64,000 nucleotides of DNA from Oscillospiraceae bacterium. GTDB lineage: Bacteria; Bacillota; Clostridia; Oscillospirales; Oscillospiraceae. The notes beneath the pieces were generated by a model. It had not been told where the DNA came from and did no database searches. It was given only the letters and a program-made list of their open reading frames with translations. The stretch spans positions 1-64,000 of the forward strand of contig WQXS01000007.1 in the NCBI GenBank assembly GCA_009784725.1, read 5' to 3'. Both the position numbers and the translations under genes were made by a program. This document shows positions 18,554 to 28,104 of the stretch, piece by piece; the first letter of the stretch is position 1; every line of letters begins with the position of its first letter.

Positions 18554-18635
18554 GTACATTGTATGTGCCTATTTTATGGTAATATTGCCAAAAGAACAGC
18601 ATAAACATAAGGCATTTATCCGAGGAGGTATTCTT

Positions 18636-19724
18636 TTGTCTAGCAGGATATTTCAAAGCGTTATCATCCAAATGAAGGATGCTACAACCCGGCCGGTCGG
18701 TGTAATCGACCCTGACGGAGCTGTAGTTGCAAGCAGTGATTTATCCATGATCGGGACAAATCTAGGTTTTAATCCTTCCATGATAGAGGAAGGTCAGGAA
18801 GCAACAACAAAATACTCCGGAAAAACCTATAAATCCCTCGGAACCGGTACAGGTGATGATTATATATTATTTGCAACCGGCGAGGATGAGCTTGCACGTA
18901 CACTTTGTATAATGGCTTCAATTGCAATAAACGAAGCCGGTATTTACTTTGAAGAAAACCACGATAAGCGTACCTTTGTAAAAAGTATTATATCCGAAAA
19001 CATCCTGCCCGGGGATATATATATGAGAGCAAAGGAGCTCAGGTTCCTGCCCGATGTTACAAGAGGTGTTCTCGTAGTACGCATAGAGGGTGCAACAAAT
19101 CTGTCGGCAGTAGAGCTTCTTCAGGAAATATTCCCCGATAAGCAACAGGATTTTATAATTGCCACAGGTGATACAGATATAGTAATTATAAAAGAAATGC
19201 CTCAAACGGGTGATGCGAAATACTTAAACAAGCTTGCCGAATCAATCCGTCAAAAGATAAACGAGGTATTTTCCGTTAAATCCGTAATAGGAATCGGTAC
19301 ACCTGCAAAGCATTTAAGAGAACTTGCCGATAAATATAAAGAAGCCCTTGTATCAATTGATATAGGGAGAGTTTTTGATGCAGACAAGGAAATAATCAAT
19401 TATGAAACACTCGGAATAGGAAGATTGATTTATCAGTTACCGACAACACTATGCGAAATATTCCTATCTGAGGTATTCAAAAGGAACCCGATAGAGGCAC
19501 TTGACCAGGAAACACTTTTTACAATTGATAAGTTCTTTGAAAACAGCCTCAACGTTTCAGAAACATCAAGAAAACTGTTTGTCCACAGAAATACACTTGT
19601 ATACAGGCTTGAAAAAATCAGAAAAATCACAGGGCTCGATTTACGTGAGTTTGACCACGCAATAATTTTTAAAGTGGCACTAATGGTAAAAAAATATTTG
19701 ATATCACAAGAGTCAAAATACTAA
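18636..19724 (+). CDS. CdaR/PucR-type transcriptional regulator
   Basis: A 362-aa predicted DNA-binding regulator. The N-terminal part (about residues 1-120) looks like a ligand-sensing domain with VGVIDPDGAVVASSD; the middle has the degenerate GGDEF-like fold of CdaR proteins; the C-terminus has the PucR-type helix-turn-helix (NVSETSRKLFVHRNTLVYRL, then KIRKITGLDLR). The start is TTG at 18636, seven bases after AGGAGG; the earlier ATG at 18552 overlaps the -10 box. Ligand and targets are unknown. It stands between tuf and ftsE with its own promoter. Confidence 0.8.
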   Translation: MSSRIFQSVIIQMKDATTRPVGVIDPDGAVVASSDLSMIGTNLGFNPSMIEEGQEATTKYSGKTYKSLGTGTGDDYILFATGEDELARTLCIMASIAINEAGIYFEENHDKRTFVKSIISENILPGDIYMRAKELRFLPDVTRGVLVVRIEGATNLSAVELLQEIFPDKQQDFIIATGDTDIVIIKEMPQTGDAKYLNKLAESIRQKINEVFSVKSVIGIGTPAKHLRELADKYKEALVSIDIGRVFDADKEIINYETLGIGRLIYQLPTTLCEIFLSEVFKRNPIEALDQETLFTIDKFFENSLNVSETSRKLFVHRNTLVYRLEKIRKITGLDLREFDHAIIFKVALMVKKYLISQESKY

Positions 19725-19773
19725 TACGATTATTATTAATTAAGAACTAACCGAAAAGGGAAAAAGATATACT

Positions 19774-20463
19774 ATGATCAGAATGACCGATGTTTTTAAG
19801 GAATATGCGAATGGTACGAAGGCTTTAAAGGGTGTTACTTTTGAGCTTAACACCGGTGAGTTCGCTTTTCTTGTCGGCCCCTCGGGATCCGGAAAGTCAA
19901 CAATAATAAGACTTTTGATTGGCGAAATCGCTCCGTCCGATGGTACTGTTATAGTTAACGGTCAGGATATGGATAATATTAAAATGCGTAAAATGCCGTT
20001 TCTCCGCAGAACTGTCGGTGTTATTTTCCAGGATTTCAGATTGATAGAAAATAAATCAGTATACGAAAATATTGCGTTTGCTATGCGTGTTATAGGAGCA
20101 TCTGCGAAGGATATACGCCAGCGTGTACCGTATCTGCTCGAGCTTGTAGGTCTTGAATTTAAAGCAAAAGCAAAGCCTGATGAGCTTTCCGGAGGCGAGC
20201 AGCAGCGGGTTGCCGTTGCAAGAGCTCTTGTAAATAACCCGAGACTTATTATCGCCGACGAACCTACAGGAAACCTCGACCCTGCACGCAGCCTTGAAAT
20301 ACTGCTGCTGCTTAAAAAAATAAATGAGCTTGGAACAACAGTTTTAGTCGTTACACATGAAAAGCCACTTGTTGATCAGTTCTCCCAACGTGTTATAGCT
20401 ATCGACGGCGGAAGAATAATCAGCGATGGAATGGATGGATATTACAATTATGAGAGTGAATAG
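19774..20463 (+). CDS. ftsE: Cell division ATP-binding protein FtsE
   Basis: The ATPase of FtsEX, which controls a peptidoglycan hydrolase during division. The 229-aa product has Walker A GPSGSGKST, the Q-loop VIFQDFRLI, signature LSGGEQQRVAVARAL and Walker B IIADEPTGNLD. Fully typical. It overlaps ftsX and heads an ftsE-ftsX-M23-S41 operon. Confidence 0.96.
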   Translation: MIRMTDVFKEYANGTKALKGVTFELNTGEFAFLVGPSGSGKSTIIRLLIGEIAPSDGTVIVNGQDMDNIKMRKMPFLRRTVGVIFQDFRLIENKSVYENIAFAMRVIGASAKDIRQRVPYLLELVGLEFKAKAKPDELSGGEQQRVAVARALVNNPRLIIADEPTGNLDPARSLEILLLLKKINELGTTVLVVTHEKPLVDQFSQRVIAIDGGRIISDGMDGYYNYESE

Positions 20464-21340
20464 AAACAGAACCTTTTATTACATAAAAGAAGGCATTTCA
20501 AGTATCTTCAACCATAGTCTCATGTCATTCGCTTCAATTTGTATAATCGTAGCGTTTCTGATAATCATGGGAAGCTTTATCCTGCTTGCCGTTAATATTA
20601 ATGCAATAATCGGTGAACTCGAAAACGACAATATTATTCTCGCTTATATTCATGAAAACGTTCCCGAAAGCGAAGCGAGAGCGATTGAGCATACATTGCG
20701 CAGTATTCCAAATATAGCAAGTGTGGTATTTATACCGCGCGAGGAAGCATTTGAGAACTTTATGAGGCGGTACGACGAGGAAGACCGCTTTGCCGATATA
20801 GATTATACCGTATTCCGTCACAGATATGCTATATATGTCGAGGATGTTGCACTCATCGAGGATACACAGCAGGAGCTCAGATATATTCCCGAGCTTGCAT
20901 CTAACAGCGCAAACCTTGCAATTGCGCAAACACTTGTAAATATACGTAATGTTGTAAGCTGGATATCAATAATTATTATTGCCGTTCTTCTTGCAATTTC
21001 ACTGTTTATAATGTCGAATACAATAAAACTCGCTACATATGAAAGACGTGAGGAAATAGCGATAATGAAAATGGTTGGCGCAACAAACTCATTTATCCGC
21101 TGGCCTTTCATATTTGAAGGTTTTATCCTTGGAATTACCGGCTCTCTGGTAGCATATTTATCAATAATAGGTCTTTACAGTCTCACAGCAGGCTGGGTTC
21201 TTGATTTTGAAGCAGGCTTCTTCCAGCTTGTGGTATTTTCCAATGTATCGGTACCGCTCTTCCTGCTTTTTACAGCTATAGGTTTTGGTGTAGGTGTCGG
21301 GGGAAGTGTTTTTGCACTCAACCGTTACCTTAATGTCTAG
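20450..21340 (+). CDS. ftsX: Cell division protein FtsX
   Basis: The membrane partner of FtsE, 296 aa from ATG 20450. One membrane helix near residues 25-45, a large extracellular loop (about 46-165) that in this family contacts the hydrolase, then three helices at about 170-195, 225-245 and 265-290. The KMVGATNSFIRWPF motif is typical. An in-frame ATG at 20426 would add 8 residues; 20450 is preferred because it follows GGATGG and matches family N-termini. Overlaps ftsE by 14 bases. Confidence 0.94.
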   Translation: MRVNRNRTFYYIKEGISSIFNHSLMSFASICIIVAFLIIMGSFILLAVNINAIIGELENDNIILAYIHENVPESEARAIEHTLRSIPNIASVVFIPREEAFENFMRRYDEEDRFADIDYTVFRHRYAIYVEDVALIEDTQQELRYIPELASNSANLAIAQTLVNIRNVVSWISIIIIAVLLAISLFIMSNTIKLATYERREEIAIMKMVGATNSFIRWPFIFEGFILGITGSLVAYLSIIGLYSLTAGWVLDFEAGFFQLVVFSNVSVPLFLLFTAIGFGVGVGGSVFALNRYLNV

Positions 21341-21363
21341 TATTCAGAAAGGTTTGATTTTCC

Positions 21364-22617
21364 ATGGGTAACAAAAAATTTGTAAGAGTAGTAGCAATCG
21401 TACTTGCAATTATAATGTTGTTATCTGTTGCAATGATAGCAATCGAGCTTCTTGTCAACTCAACTGCAAGCGCCCGTGTCACTCAGACTCAAATTAATGA
21501 ACTAAGAGATGACAAAAAGGACTTGGAACGCAGAAAGCGCGAGATTCAATCAAAAATAAACACGATTGAATTTGACCGCATGGCAGAAATTAACAAAAAA
21601 GAAATCTTGGATGAACGTATAGTTCTTACAGGTATGGAAATCGATAATATCAACACTACTATCGATTACTATGATTTACTCATAAGAGAAAAAGAATACG
21701 AAGTATATCTTGCGCAGGGCAGGGAAGACGAACATCTTACAAAATACAGAAACCGTGTCAGAAACATGGAGGAAAACGGGATTGTTTCTTACCTTGAAAT
21801 AATTTTCGAATCCACCAGTTTTGCCGATATGCTTGCAAGGCTCGATTTTGTAGCTGATATTATGCGTTCCGATGAAAATGCTTATAATAATCTTATTGAT
21901 GCAAGAAGTGAGACCGAGGAGGCAAAAGCATCACTCGAGGTAACAAGACTTGAAATGGATGGCGAAAAGCTCGCTTTGGAAGAAAAAGAAGCCGAGCTTT
22001 ATGAACAGCTCGAAGAAGCACATGAGCTGATTTTAAGAATGGAAGCCGATCTTGAAACAAACCGTGCTTTACACGCCGAGGTTGCAGATGCCGAAGCACA
22101 GGTCCAAAGGGAAATCAATGCAGCTGTTGCTGAACTTGCAAGACAACAGGAGCTTGAAAGACAACGCCGTCTCAGGGAACAGCAAAGACGTGCGGCACGC
22201 AGCGCATCGGTTAGCGGCGGTAACGTAACAGGAACCGGGGAGCTTATGAAACCTGTCAGCGGCTCTATAACAAGCCATTTCGGAATAAGACGCCATCCCG
22301 TATTCGGGGATATGAGAATGCATAACGGTGTAGACTTCGGTGCATCTCACGGAACAAAGGTTGTTGCCGCAGACAGCGGAACTGTTCTGATTTCATCATA
22401 TAACTCATCATACGGAAATTATGTCGTTCTTGACCACGGAAACGGAATGACTACACTATATGCACATCTCAGCTCAAGGTCCGTCAGTGTCGGAACCTCT
22501 GTAAGCAGAGGAAATCAGGTAGGACTTGTAGGTTCTACGGGAGTATCAACCGGACCACATCTGCATTTCGAGGTATCAATTAACGGTACCAGAATTAATC
22601 CAATGACAAGGCTGTAA
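21364..22617 (+). CDS. FtsEX-associated M23 peptidoglycan hydrolase
   Basis: A 417-aa secreted or membrane-anchored zinc peptidase. An N-terminal hydrophobic segment (about residues 7-30) is followed by a long coiled coil (about 36-270, Glu/Arg/Leu rich) and a C-terminal M23/LytM domain. The domain has the zinc-site patterns HNGVDFG and HLHFEV and the middle GNYVVLDHGNGMTTLYAHL. The coiled coil plus LytM layout is that of EnvC and of other FtsEX partners, and the gene lies 23 bases behind ftsX. The HxH and HxxxD residues are present, so it should be active, unlike EnvC itself. Confidence 0.92.
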   Translation: MGNKKFVRVVAIVLAIIMLLSVAMIAIELLVNSTASARVTQTQINELRDDKKDLERRKREIQSKINTIEFDRMAEINKKEILDERIVLTGMEIDNINTTIDYYDLLIREKEYEVYLAQGREDEHLTKYRNRVRNMEENGIVSYLEIIFESTSFADMLARLDFVADIMRSDENAYNNLIDARSETEEAKASLEVTRLEMDGEKLALEEKEAELYEQLEEAHELILRMEADLETNRALHAEVADAEAQVQREINAAVAELARQQELERQRRLREQQRRAARSASVSGGNVTGTGELMKPVSGSITSHFGIRRHPVFGDMRMHNGVDFGASHGTKVVAADSGTVLISSYNSSYGNYVVLDHGNGMTTLYAHLSSRSVSVGTSVSRGNQVGLVGSTGVSTGPHLHFEVSINGTRINPMTRL

Positions 22618-22625
22618 ACTTATAA

Positions 22626-23867
22626 ATGGAAAAAAAATATTCATTGAGTTTTATGTTAACGCTGGTGGCTGCTGCATCAGCGTTAACTTGCCTGTTAATT
22701 ACACTTGTATTCCTGCTCTACATTGATTCACGCAAAGAATTACACGAACTTGGCACTGTAAACCAAAACCCGCAGCATTCAGAGCAGCAGCAGGCAGAAG
22801 CCGCACGATTGGAAGAGTTGCTCAGAGTAATAGAAAACCGTTTTATCGGCTCTTTTGACATAGAGGAACTGACGAATGAGGCAATGAGAGCAGCAGTTGA
22901 AGCTCTTGAGGATGACTGGTCATACTATATGACTGCGCAAGAATTTGCGGATTTTCAGGCAAACTCAAACAACCGTTACAGCGGTATCGGCGTAGAAGTT
23001 ATTCTTGACGAGGATACCGAAGGAATGAGGGTTGTACGTGTTTACAGCGACTCGGGTGCAGACCGTGCCGGTATATTGGCGGATGATATTGTCACGGCAG
23101 TTGACGGCGAGAGCATAATTGGTTTAACCCTGCCGGAAATAAGAAACCTTTTAAGGCGTGAAATCGGAGAGTCTGCAATTGTAACCGTTAATCGTGACGG
23201 GAATTTTATGGATTTAAAAGTAGAATATAGTATTGTTTTTACAGACCCTGTCAATTTTGAAATGCTCGACGGAAACATCGGTTATATTAAACTTCGCAAT
23301 TTTGAAGAGGGTGCATCCTCAAGATTCATAGCCGCCGTCACCGAGCTTATAGATAAAGGTGCAGTTGCATTTATATATGATGTCCGTTCAAATAACGGAG
23401 GCAGAGTGGGTGAGGTAACGGCAATTCTTGATTTTCTGCTTCCCGAAGGTGAAATATTCATATCTGTCGACCGAAGTGAAGAGGAAAATATAACCTATTC
23501 GGATGATAAATTTACCGATTTTCCTGCGGTAGTCCTTGTAAATGTTTACTCCTTCAGCGGTGCCGAGTACTTTGCTGCAATGCTTTCCGAGTATGATTAC
23601 GCCCCGTCGGTCGGTGAGCAGACAACCGGTAAAAACCGTATGCAGACAACAATACCGTTATCCAACGGCGGTGCCGTACATATTTCAACAGGACATTATC
23701 TGACAAAAAACAGGGTAAGTTTATTTGATATAGGCGGATTTACTCCCGAATATGTTATAGAAATGACCGATGATGAAAGAAAGCTTTATTACAGAGGCGA
23801 ACTTTCGGGCGACTTGGACAGGCAGCTTAAAAAAGCATTGTCGTTACTGGAAAATACAGTAAATTAA
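22626..23867 (+). CDS. S41 family C-terminal processing protease
   Basis: A 413-aa membrane-anchored serine protease. A signal anchor (about residues 7-30), a PDZ domain (about 105-190, with YSGIGVEV and VDGESIIGLTLPEIR) and the S41 catalytic domain. The likely catalytic Ser lies in YSFSGAEYFAAML and the Lys in TTGKNRMQTT. It is 8 bases behind the M23 gene, so it may process the hydrolase or another envelope protein; that is inference. The ribosome site is weak, consistent with coupling. Confidence 0.92.
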   Translation: MEKKYSLSFMLTLVAAASALTCLLITLVFLLYIDSRKELHELGTVNQNPQHSEQQQAEAARLEELLRVIENRFIGSFDIEELTNEAMRAAVEALEDDWSYYMTAQEFADFQANSNNRYSGIGVEVILDEDTEGMRVVRVYSDSGADRAGILADDIVTAVDGESIIGLTLPEIRNLLRREIGESAIVTVNRDGNFMDLKVEYSIVFTDPVNFEMLDGNIGYIKLRNFEEGASSRFIAAVTELIDKGAVAFIYDVRSNNGGRVGEVTAILDFLLPEGEIFISVDRSEEENITYSDDKFTDFPAVVLVNVYSFSGAEYFAAMLSEYDYAPSVGEQTTGKNRMQTTIPLSNGGAVHISTGHYLTKNRVSLFDIGGFTPEYVIEMTDDERKLYYRGELSGDLDRQLKKALSLLENTVN

Positions 23868-23869
23868 TG

Positions 23870-23898
23870 TTGACATTCATTTTAGTGTCTTATATAAT
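23870..23898 (+). promoter_or_regulatory. Consensus promoter for greA
   Basis: TTGACA (23870-23875), 17 bases, TATAAT (23893-23898): full consensus, starting two bases after the S41 stop codon. Confidence 0.88.
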
Positions 23899-23929
23899 AC
23901 ATTTCGGTAACAATAGTTATCTTTTTTTT

Positions 23930-23953
23930 GCCCGGGTTTGTATGGGCTTTTTA
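23930..23953 (+). terminator. Possible attenuator in the greA leader
   Basis: GCCC (23930-23933) can pair with GGGC (23944-23947), followed by TTTTTATTT. The stem is only four to five bases, so termination would be weak. It lies between the promoter and greA; a second small hairpin GGG-AATAAT-CCC follows. Confidence 0.35.
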
Positions 23954-23996
23954 TTTATAAGTGGGGAATAATCCCGTATGATTTGTCTAAGGATAT

Positions 23997-24491
23997 ATGA
24001 AAGGAATGTTCATTGATATGATTAAAGAGGCAAGATTTAAGATGAGTGAGGAGCGTCTTTCCAAACTGAAGGAAGAGCTTCACTATCTCCAAACTGTACG
24101 TGAAAAGGAAGTTGCACAACAAATAAAAGAAGCCCGTTCATTTGGTGACCTCACGGAAAACAGCGAATATGACGATGCAAAAACCGAACAGGGTAAGCTG
24201 TATTCAAAAATTGCCGAAATCAAAACCTTGATTGAAAACGCCGAAATAGTAAAAGCTTCCGAAAAAACAGATGTGGTTGGAATGGGCAGCAAGGTTACAG
24301 TCCGTGATATTGAAATGAAAGAAGACATTACTTATGAAATAGTCGGTTCACAGGATGCCGACCCCGCAATCAATAAAATCTCCGACGATTCACCTTTCGG
24401 AAAAAGCTTAATGGACCATAAAAAAGGTGACACGGTAAAGGTAGACGCTCCGGCGGGAGTACTTGAATTTAAGATTCTAAAGATAGAATAA
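23997..24491 (+). CDS. greA: Transcription elongation factor GreA
   Basis: GreA rescues backtracked RNA polymerase by stimulating transcript cleavage. The 164-aa frame contains a coiled-coil finger with the acidic tip FGDLTENSEYDDAK and the C-terminal DISDDSPFGKSL-like block (KISDDSPFGKSLM) with KKGDTVKV. In-frame ATG codons at 23997, 24006, 24018 and 24039 are all possible; none has a clearly better ribosome site, so the N-terminus may be up to 14 residues shorter. Followed by lysS after 50 bases, probably as an operon. Confidence 0.95.
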   Translation: MKGMFIDMIKEARFKMSEERLSKLKEELHYLQTVREKEVAQQIKEARSFGDLTENSEYDDAKTEQGKLYSKIAEIKTLIENAEIVKASEKTDVVGMGSKVTVRDIEMKEDITYEIVGSQDADPAINKISDDSPFGKSLMDHKKGDTVKVDAPAGVLEFKILKIE

Positions 24492-24541
24492 TCAATTATT
24501 AAGGGTGCAAACCCATATTTAAGCATAGGATATAAAATTAA

Positions 24542-26053
24542 ATGGAAAATATTAACAACGAGGATACAGCTCTGCAGGAAGACGAACAGGAGCTTTCTGA
24601 AATACTGCAAATCCGCAGAGACAAACTTAAAAAACTGCAGGAAAGTAATAACGACCCGTTTCATAATACAAAATTTACCAGAACAGCATTTTCTTCGGAT
24701 GTTCCGGATAATTTTGATGCAATGGAAAATACCAATGTAAAAATGGCAGGACGCATAATGGCAAAGCGTGAAATGGGAAAAGCAATGTTTCTTGATATAA
24801 AAGACGACAAAGGACGCATTCAGCTTTACATTAAACAAAATGATATCGGCGAGCTATCCTTTGAAGAAATAAAAAAAGGTGATATCGGCGATATTATAGG
24901 CATATCGGGCAGGGTGTTTAAAACAAAAATGGGTGAGATTTCCATTCATTGCGACAGCATAAAACTGCTTGCAAAATCTCTTCGTCCGCTTCCCGAGAAA
25001 TACCACGGGCTTACAAACCAGGAGCTTAAATACCGCCAAAGATATGTGGACTTAATAATGAACCCCGAAACCCGCAAAACCTTTGAAATCCGCAGTGCTT
25101 TTATTAAATTCGTGCGTGATTTCCTGGACAGGCGAGGTTATATTGAGGTGGAAACACCGGTTTTAAACCTTATATCCGGCGGAACAACGGCAAGACCTTT
25201 TATTACGCATCATAATACCCTAAGCCTTGACATGTACCTGCGAATCGCAACCGAGCTTCATTTAAAGCGGCTTATTGTGGGCGGTATTGAGCGTGTCTAT
25301 GAAATAGGCAGGATATTTCGAAATGAAGGTATGGATACAAGGCATAATCCCGAGTTTACAATGATTGAGTTGTATGAAGCATATGCCGATTATACCGATA
25401 TGATGGACCTTTTTGAAGAGCTTATTTCGGAAGCTGCAGAAAAAATATGCGGTACACATTCTCTTAAATGGCGCGGGGAAGAAGTCGACCTGTCACGGGG
25501 TTGGCGGCGCTTGACCATGACTGATGCGGTACGTGAATATACAGGAATAGATTTTAATACCATAAACACAAATGAAGAAGCAATTAAAGCAGCTGCCGGA
25601 ATCGGTGTGAAAATGCCTGAAGGCAAAACTGCCACATGGGGTGATTTGTTATATGAATGCTTCGAACAACGTGTAGAAGAAAAATTGATTCAACCTGTAT
25701 TTATTATGGATTATCCTGTAGAGGTTTCACCGCTTGCAAAGAAAAAACAATCAGATCCAAGGCTTACCGAGCGTTTTGAACTTTTTATCTGCAGTAACGA
25801 AATGGGAAATGCATTTAGTGAGCTCAACGACCCGATCGATCAGAAAAAAAGATTTGAGCGTCAGGCGGAGCTTCGTAAAGCAGGTGACCTTGAGGCAGGG
25901 ATGATGGATGAGGACTATATTAACGCACTTGAATACGGAATGCCCCCGACCGGCGGTCTTGGTATAGGTATTGACAGATGTGTTATGATGATATCAGGAA
26001 ACAATTCAATCAGGGATGTAATTCTTTTCCCGACAATGAAACCTGTCGAGTAA
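24542..26053 (+). CDS. lysS: Lysyl-tRNA synthetase, class II
   Basis: Charges tRNA-Lys. The 503-aa product has an N-terminal OB-fold anticodon domain (about residues 60-165), class II motif 2 (FRNEGMDTRHNPEFTM) and motif 3 (GLGIGIDRCVM). Length is normal. AGGATA lies before the ATG. The spacer behind greA has a small GGGT-GCAA-ACCC hairpin but no T-box. Confidence 0.97.
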   Translation: MENINNEDTALQEDEQELSEILQIRRDKLKKLQESNNDPFHNTKFTRTAFSSDVPDNFDAMENTNVKMAGRIMAKREMGKAMFLDIKDDKGRIQLYIKQNDIGELSFEEIKKGDIGDIIGISGRVFKTKMGEISIHCDSIKLLAKSLRPLPEKYHGLTNQELKYRQRYVDLIMNPETRKTFEIRSAFIKFVRDFLDRRGYIEVETPVLNLISGGTTARPFITHHNTLSLDMYLRIATELHLKRLIVGGIERVYEIGRIFRNEGMDTRHNPEFTMIELYEAYADYTDMMDLFEELISEAAEKICGTHSLKWRGEEVDLSRGWRRLTMTDAVREYTGIDFNTINTNEEAIKAAAGIGVKMPEGKTATWGDLLYECFEQRVEEKLIQPVFIMDYPVEVSPLAKKKQSDPRLTERFELFICSNEMGNAFSELNDPIDQKKRFERQAELRKAGDLEAGMMDEDYINALEYGMPPTGGLGIGIDRCVMMISGNNSIRDVILFPTMKPVE

Positions 26054-26080
26054 AATATCCTACAAATCAATATTCAAAAA

Positions 26081-26102
26081 AGAAGCCGTGTAAACGGCTT
26101 CT
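26081..26102 (-). terminator. Hairpin after lysS, oriented as a minus-strand terminator
   Basis: A perfect 9-base stem AGAAGCCGT (26081-26089) with ACGGCTTCT (26094-26102). The bases before it on the plus strand are AAAAAA, so only minus-strand transcripts would get a stem followed by a T run. No minus-strand gene is near. On the plus strand it may act as an RNA 3'-end structure. Confidence 0.5.
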
Positions 26103-26152
26103 GGTAATATATAAACCAAAATGTAGAAAAAAAGTGTGAAAAAAGGGGAATT

Positions 26153-26923
26153 ATGATGATAAATTTAACAAGCAGGAGTAATCCGGTCTGTTTTCACATA
26201 AGAAAACTCGGAAGGAACAGAAGCTACAGAGAAGAACATAAGCAATTTATTTGTGATGGTATTAAATTGCTTATCGAGGCAATAAACAGCGATATAAAAA
26301 TAGATGTTATATTGACATCGGAGCATCTGAGTCTTGAGTTACCGAAAGGTGTACGTGTTTTTCATGTAACACAGGACATTCTGGAATCCGTCTCACCCCT
26401 TACAACATCGCAGAAAATTATATTTTCATGTGCTTTTAAAGATGAAAGTCCAAGTGATTACAGAAAAAACACTCATATTTTACTTGACTGTATTCAAGAT
26501 CCGGGAAATGTCGGCACAATAATAAGATGCGCACACGCATTCGGAGTTGAAAGTGTCATTTTTACCGGAAGCACTGCCGATATATACAGTCCGAAAACAA
26601 TCCGCGCAACTATGGGTGCAATATTTAAACAAAAAATCAGCTTCTTGAAAACACCTGAGCTTTTTGCGTTAAAAGATGCAGGTGTGAGATTTATTTGTGC
26701 ATCAAACGGAGAAAATGCCGCAGATATTAATTCGGCAGATTTAAGTAATTCAATAATAATGATGGGAAATGAAGGCAGGGGAATTTCAAAAGAACTTTTT
26801 GGATTATATGACAGTACAGTGAAAATCCCAATAACAAATGATTGTGAATCAATAAATGTAGCATCGGCAGCAGCAATTTTTATGTGGGAAGCAATGAAAG
26901 GCGGGAAATTATGTCATCACTAA
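26153..26923 (+). CDS. TrmH/SpoU-family RNA 2'-O-methyltransferase
   Basis: A 256-aa SPOUT methyltransferase. An N-terminal L30e-like substrate domain (about residues 1-95) is followed by the knotted catalytic domain with motif 1 DPGNVGTIIRCAHAFG, motif 2 IMMGNEGRGIS and motif 3 IPI...ESINVASAAAIFMWEA. Uses S-adenosylmethionine to methylate ribose in rRNA or tRNA; the exact target cannot be told from sequence. GGGGAATT lies before the ATG. The end overlaps the start of dprA by 13 bases. Confidence 0.9.
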   Translation: MMINLTSRSNPVCFHIRKLGRNRSYREEHKQFICDGIKLLIEAINSDIKIDVILTSEHLSLELPKGVRVFHVTQDILESVSPLTTSQKIIFSCAFKDESPSDYRKNTHILLDCIQDPGNVGTIIRCAHAFGVESVIFTGSTADIYSPKTIRATMGAIFKQKISFLKTPELFALKDAGVRFICASNGENAADINSADLSNSIIMMGNEGRGISKELFGLYDSTVKIPITNDCESINVASAAAIFMWEAMKGGKLCHH

Positions 26924-28104
26924 AATACTGGATATGGCTTACATCAAAGCAAGGATTGGGAAATATCCGAACAATTAAGCTTATTGATTGTTTAGGTTCG
27001 CCGGAAAATATTTATTTTGCAGGAAGAGATGACTATCTTGATATCGAAGGTATTAATCATGCCGATATAAATCAATTGATGAACAAAGAACTCGACAGTT
27101 CAAATAAGGTTCTGGCAGCATGCTCTGAAATTGGATGCAGGATAATCACTTTAAACGACTCGGAATATCCGGAACGGCTCAGAAATATATACGACCCTCC
27201 GCTGCTGTTATATATACACGGAAGCCTGCCTGTTATAGATGACGAACCCGTTGTCGGAGTTGTCGGCACAAGAAAATGTACTCCGTACGGAATTAATGCC
27301 GCAAAAAATACCGGATATAAGCTTTCCAAAAGCGGTATTATTGTTGTGACAGGGTTAGCTGAAGGCATTGATACAGCAGCATCGGCGGGAGCTTTGACAG
27401 GCGGAAGCAAAACTGTAGGAGTTAACGGCTCGGGTCTTGATGTTATATTCCCGTATAAAAATAAGCAACTGTTTAAAGATGTAGCAAGAGCAGGTGCTGT
27501 AATCAGCGAATACCCGCCCGGCACACCGGGGTTTAAGTATAATTTCCCTGCAAGAAACAGGATTATAAGCGGTATTTCACTCGGAGTGGCAGTTATTGAA
27601 GCACCGCAGCGCAGCGGAGCGCTCATCACTGCGGCAAGGGCATTGGAGCAAGGCAGAGATATTTTTGCACTCCCGGGTAATGTAGACGCTGAGTCAAACA
27701 AGGGTTCAAATGCATTACTCCGCGAAGGCGCAATACCATTTACCTCGGCAGATGATATTATCGAGGAATACAGGGAATTATTCCCCGATAAAATAAAGAT
27801 AATCAGTGATGAAATACCTGTAATCGACCTGTATCAAAATGATGCCGGAAATAATGAGAAGCAAAAAAAATCAATTGACAACACATCTAAGGTAGACTAT
27901 ATTGACTTAGGAATCCTGCTTGACAGCCTTGACGGAGATGAAAAAGAAATCGTGAGGTCAATAGGAGGAAAAACCGCAGACGTAAATGAAATAATCCATA
28001 CCACGGGATTTCCTGCACAAAAGGTTTTTGCGTCACTGACAATGCTTGAGATAAACGGATACATCAAGTGCAACAATAATGGGAAATGGGAGACAATCGC
28101 ATAA
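26911..28104 (+). CDS. dprA: DNA processing protein DprA
   Basis: DprA loads RecA on incoming single-stranded DNA during transformation. The 397-aa product has an N-terminal SAM-like domain, the extended Rossmann fold with GTRKCTPYG, GLAEGIDTAA, GSGLDVIFP, ISEYPPG and FPARNRIISG, and a C-terminal winged helix (about 330-397). ATG at 26911 is taken; an in-frame ATG at 26884 lies deep in the previous gene. Presence alone does not show competence. The cluster dprA-topA-trmFO is common in Bacillota. Confidence 0.95.
   Translation: MSSLKYWIWLTSKQGLGNIRTIKLIDCLGSPENIYFAGRDDYLDIEGINHADINQLMNKELDSSNKVLAACSEIGCRIITLNDSEYPERLRNIYDPPLLLYIHGSLPVIDDEPVVGVVGTRKCTPYGINAAKNTGYKLSKSGIIVVTGLAEGIDTAASAGALTGGSKTVGVNGSGLDVIFPYKNKQLFKDVARAGAVISEYPPGTPGFKYNFPARNRIISGISLGVAVIEAPQRSGALITAARALEQGRDIFALPGNVDAESNKGSNALLREGAIPFTSADDIIEEYRELFPDKIKIISDEIPVIDLYQNDAGNNEKQKKSIDNTSKVDYIDLGILLDSLDGDEKEIVRSIGGKTADVNEIIHTTGFPAQKVFASLTMLEINGYIKCNNNGKWETIA

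Noticed and set aside
24492-24541. T-box or lysine riboswitch before lysS
   Set aside because: The spacer is only 50 bases with one 4-pair hairpin; no T-box or L-box sequence.
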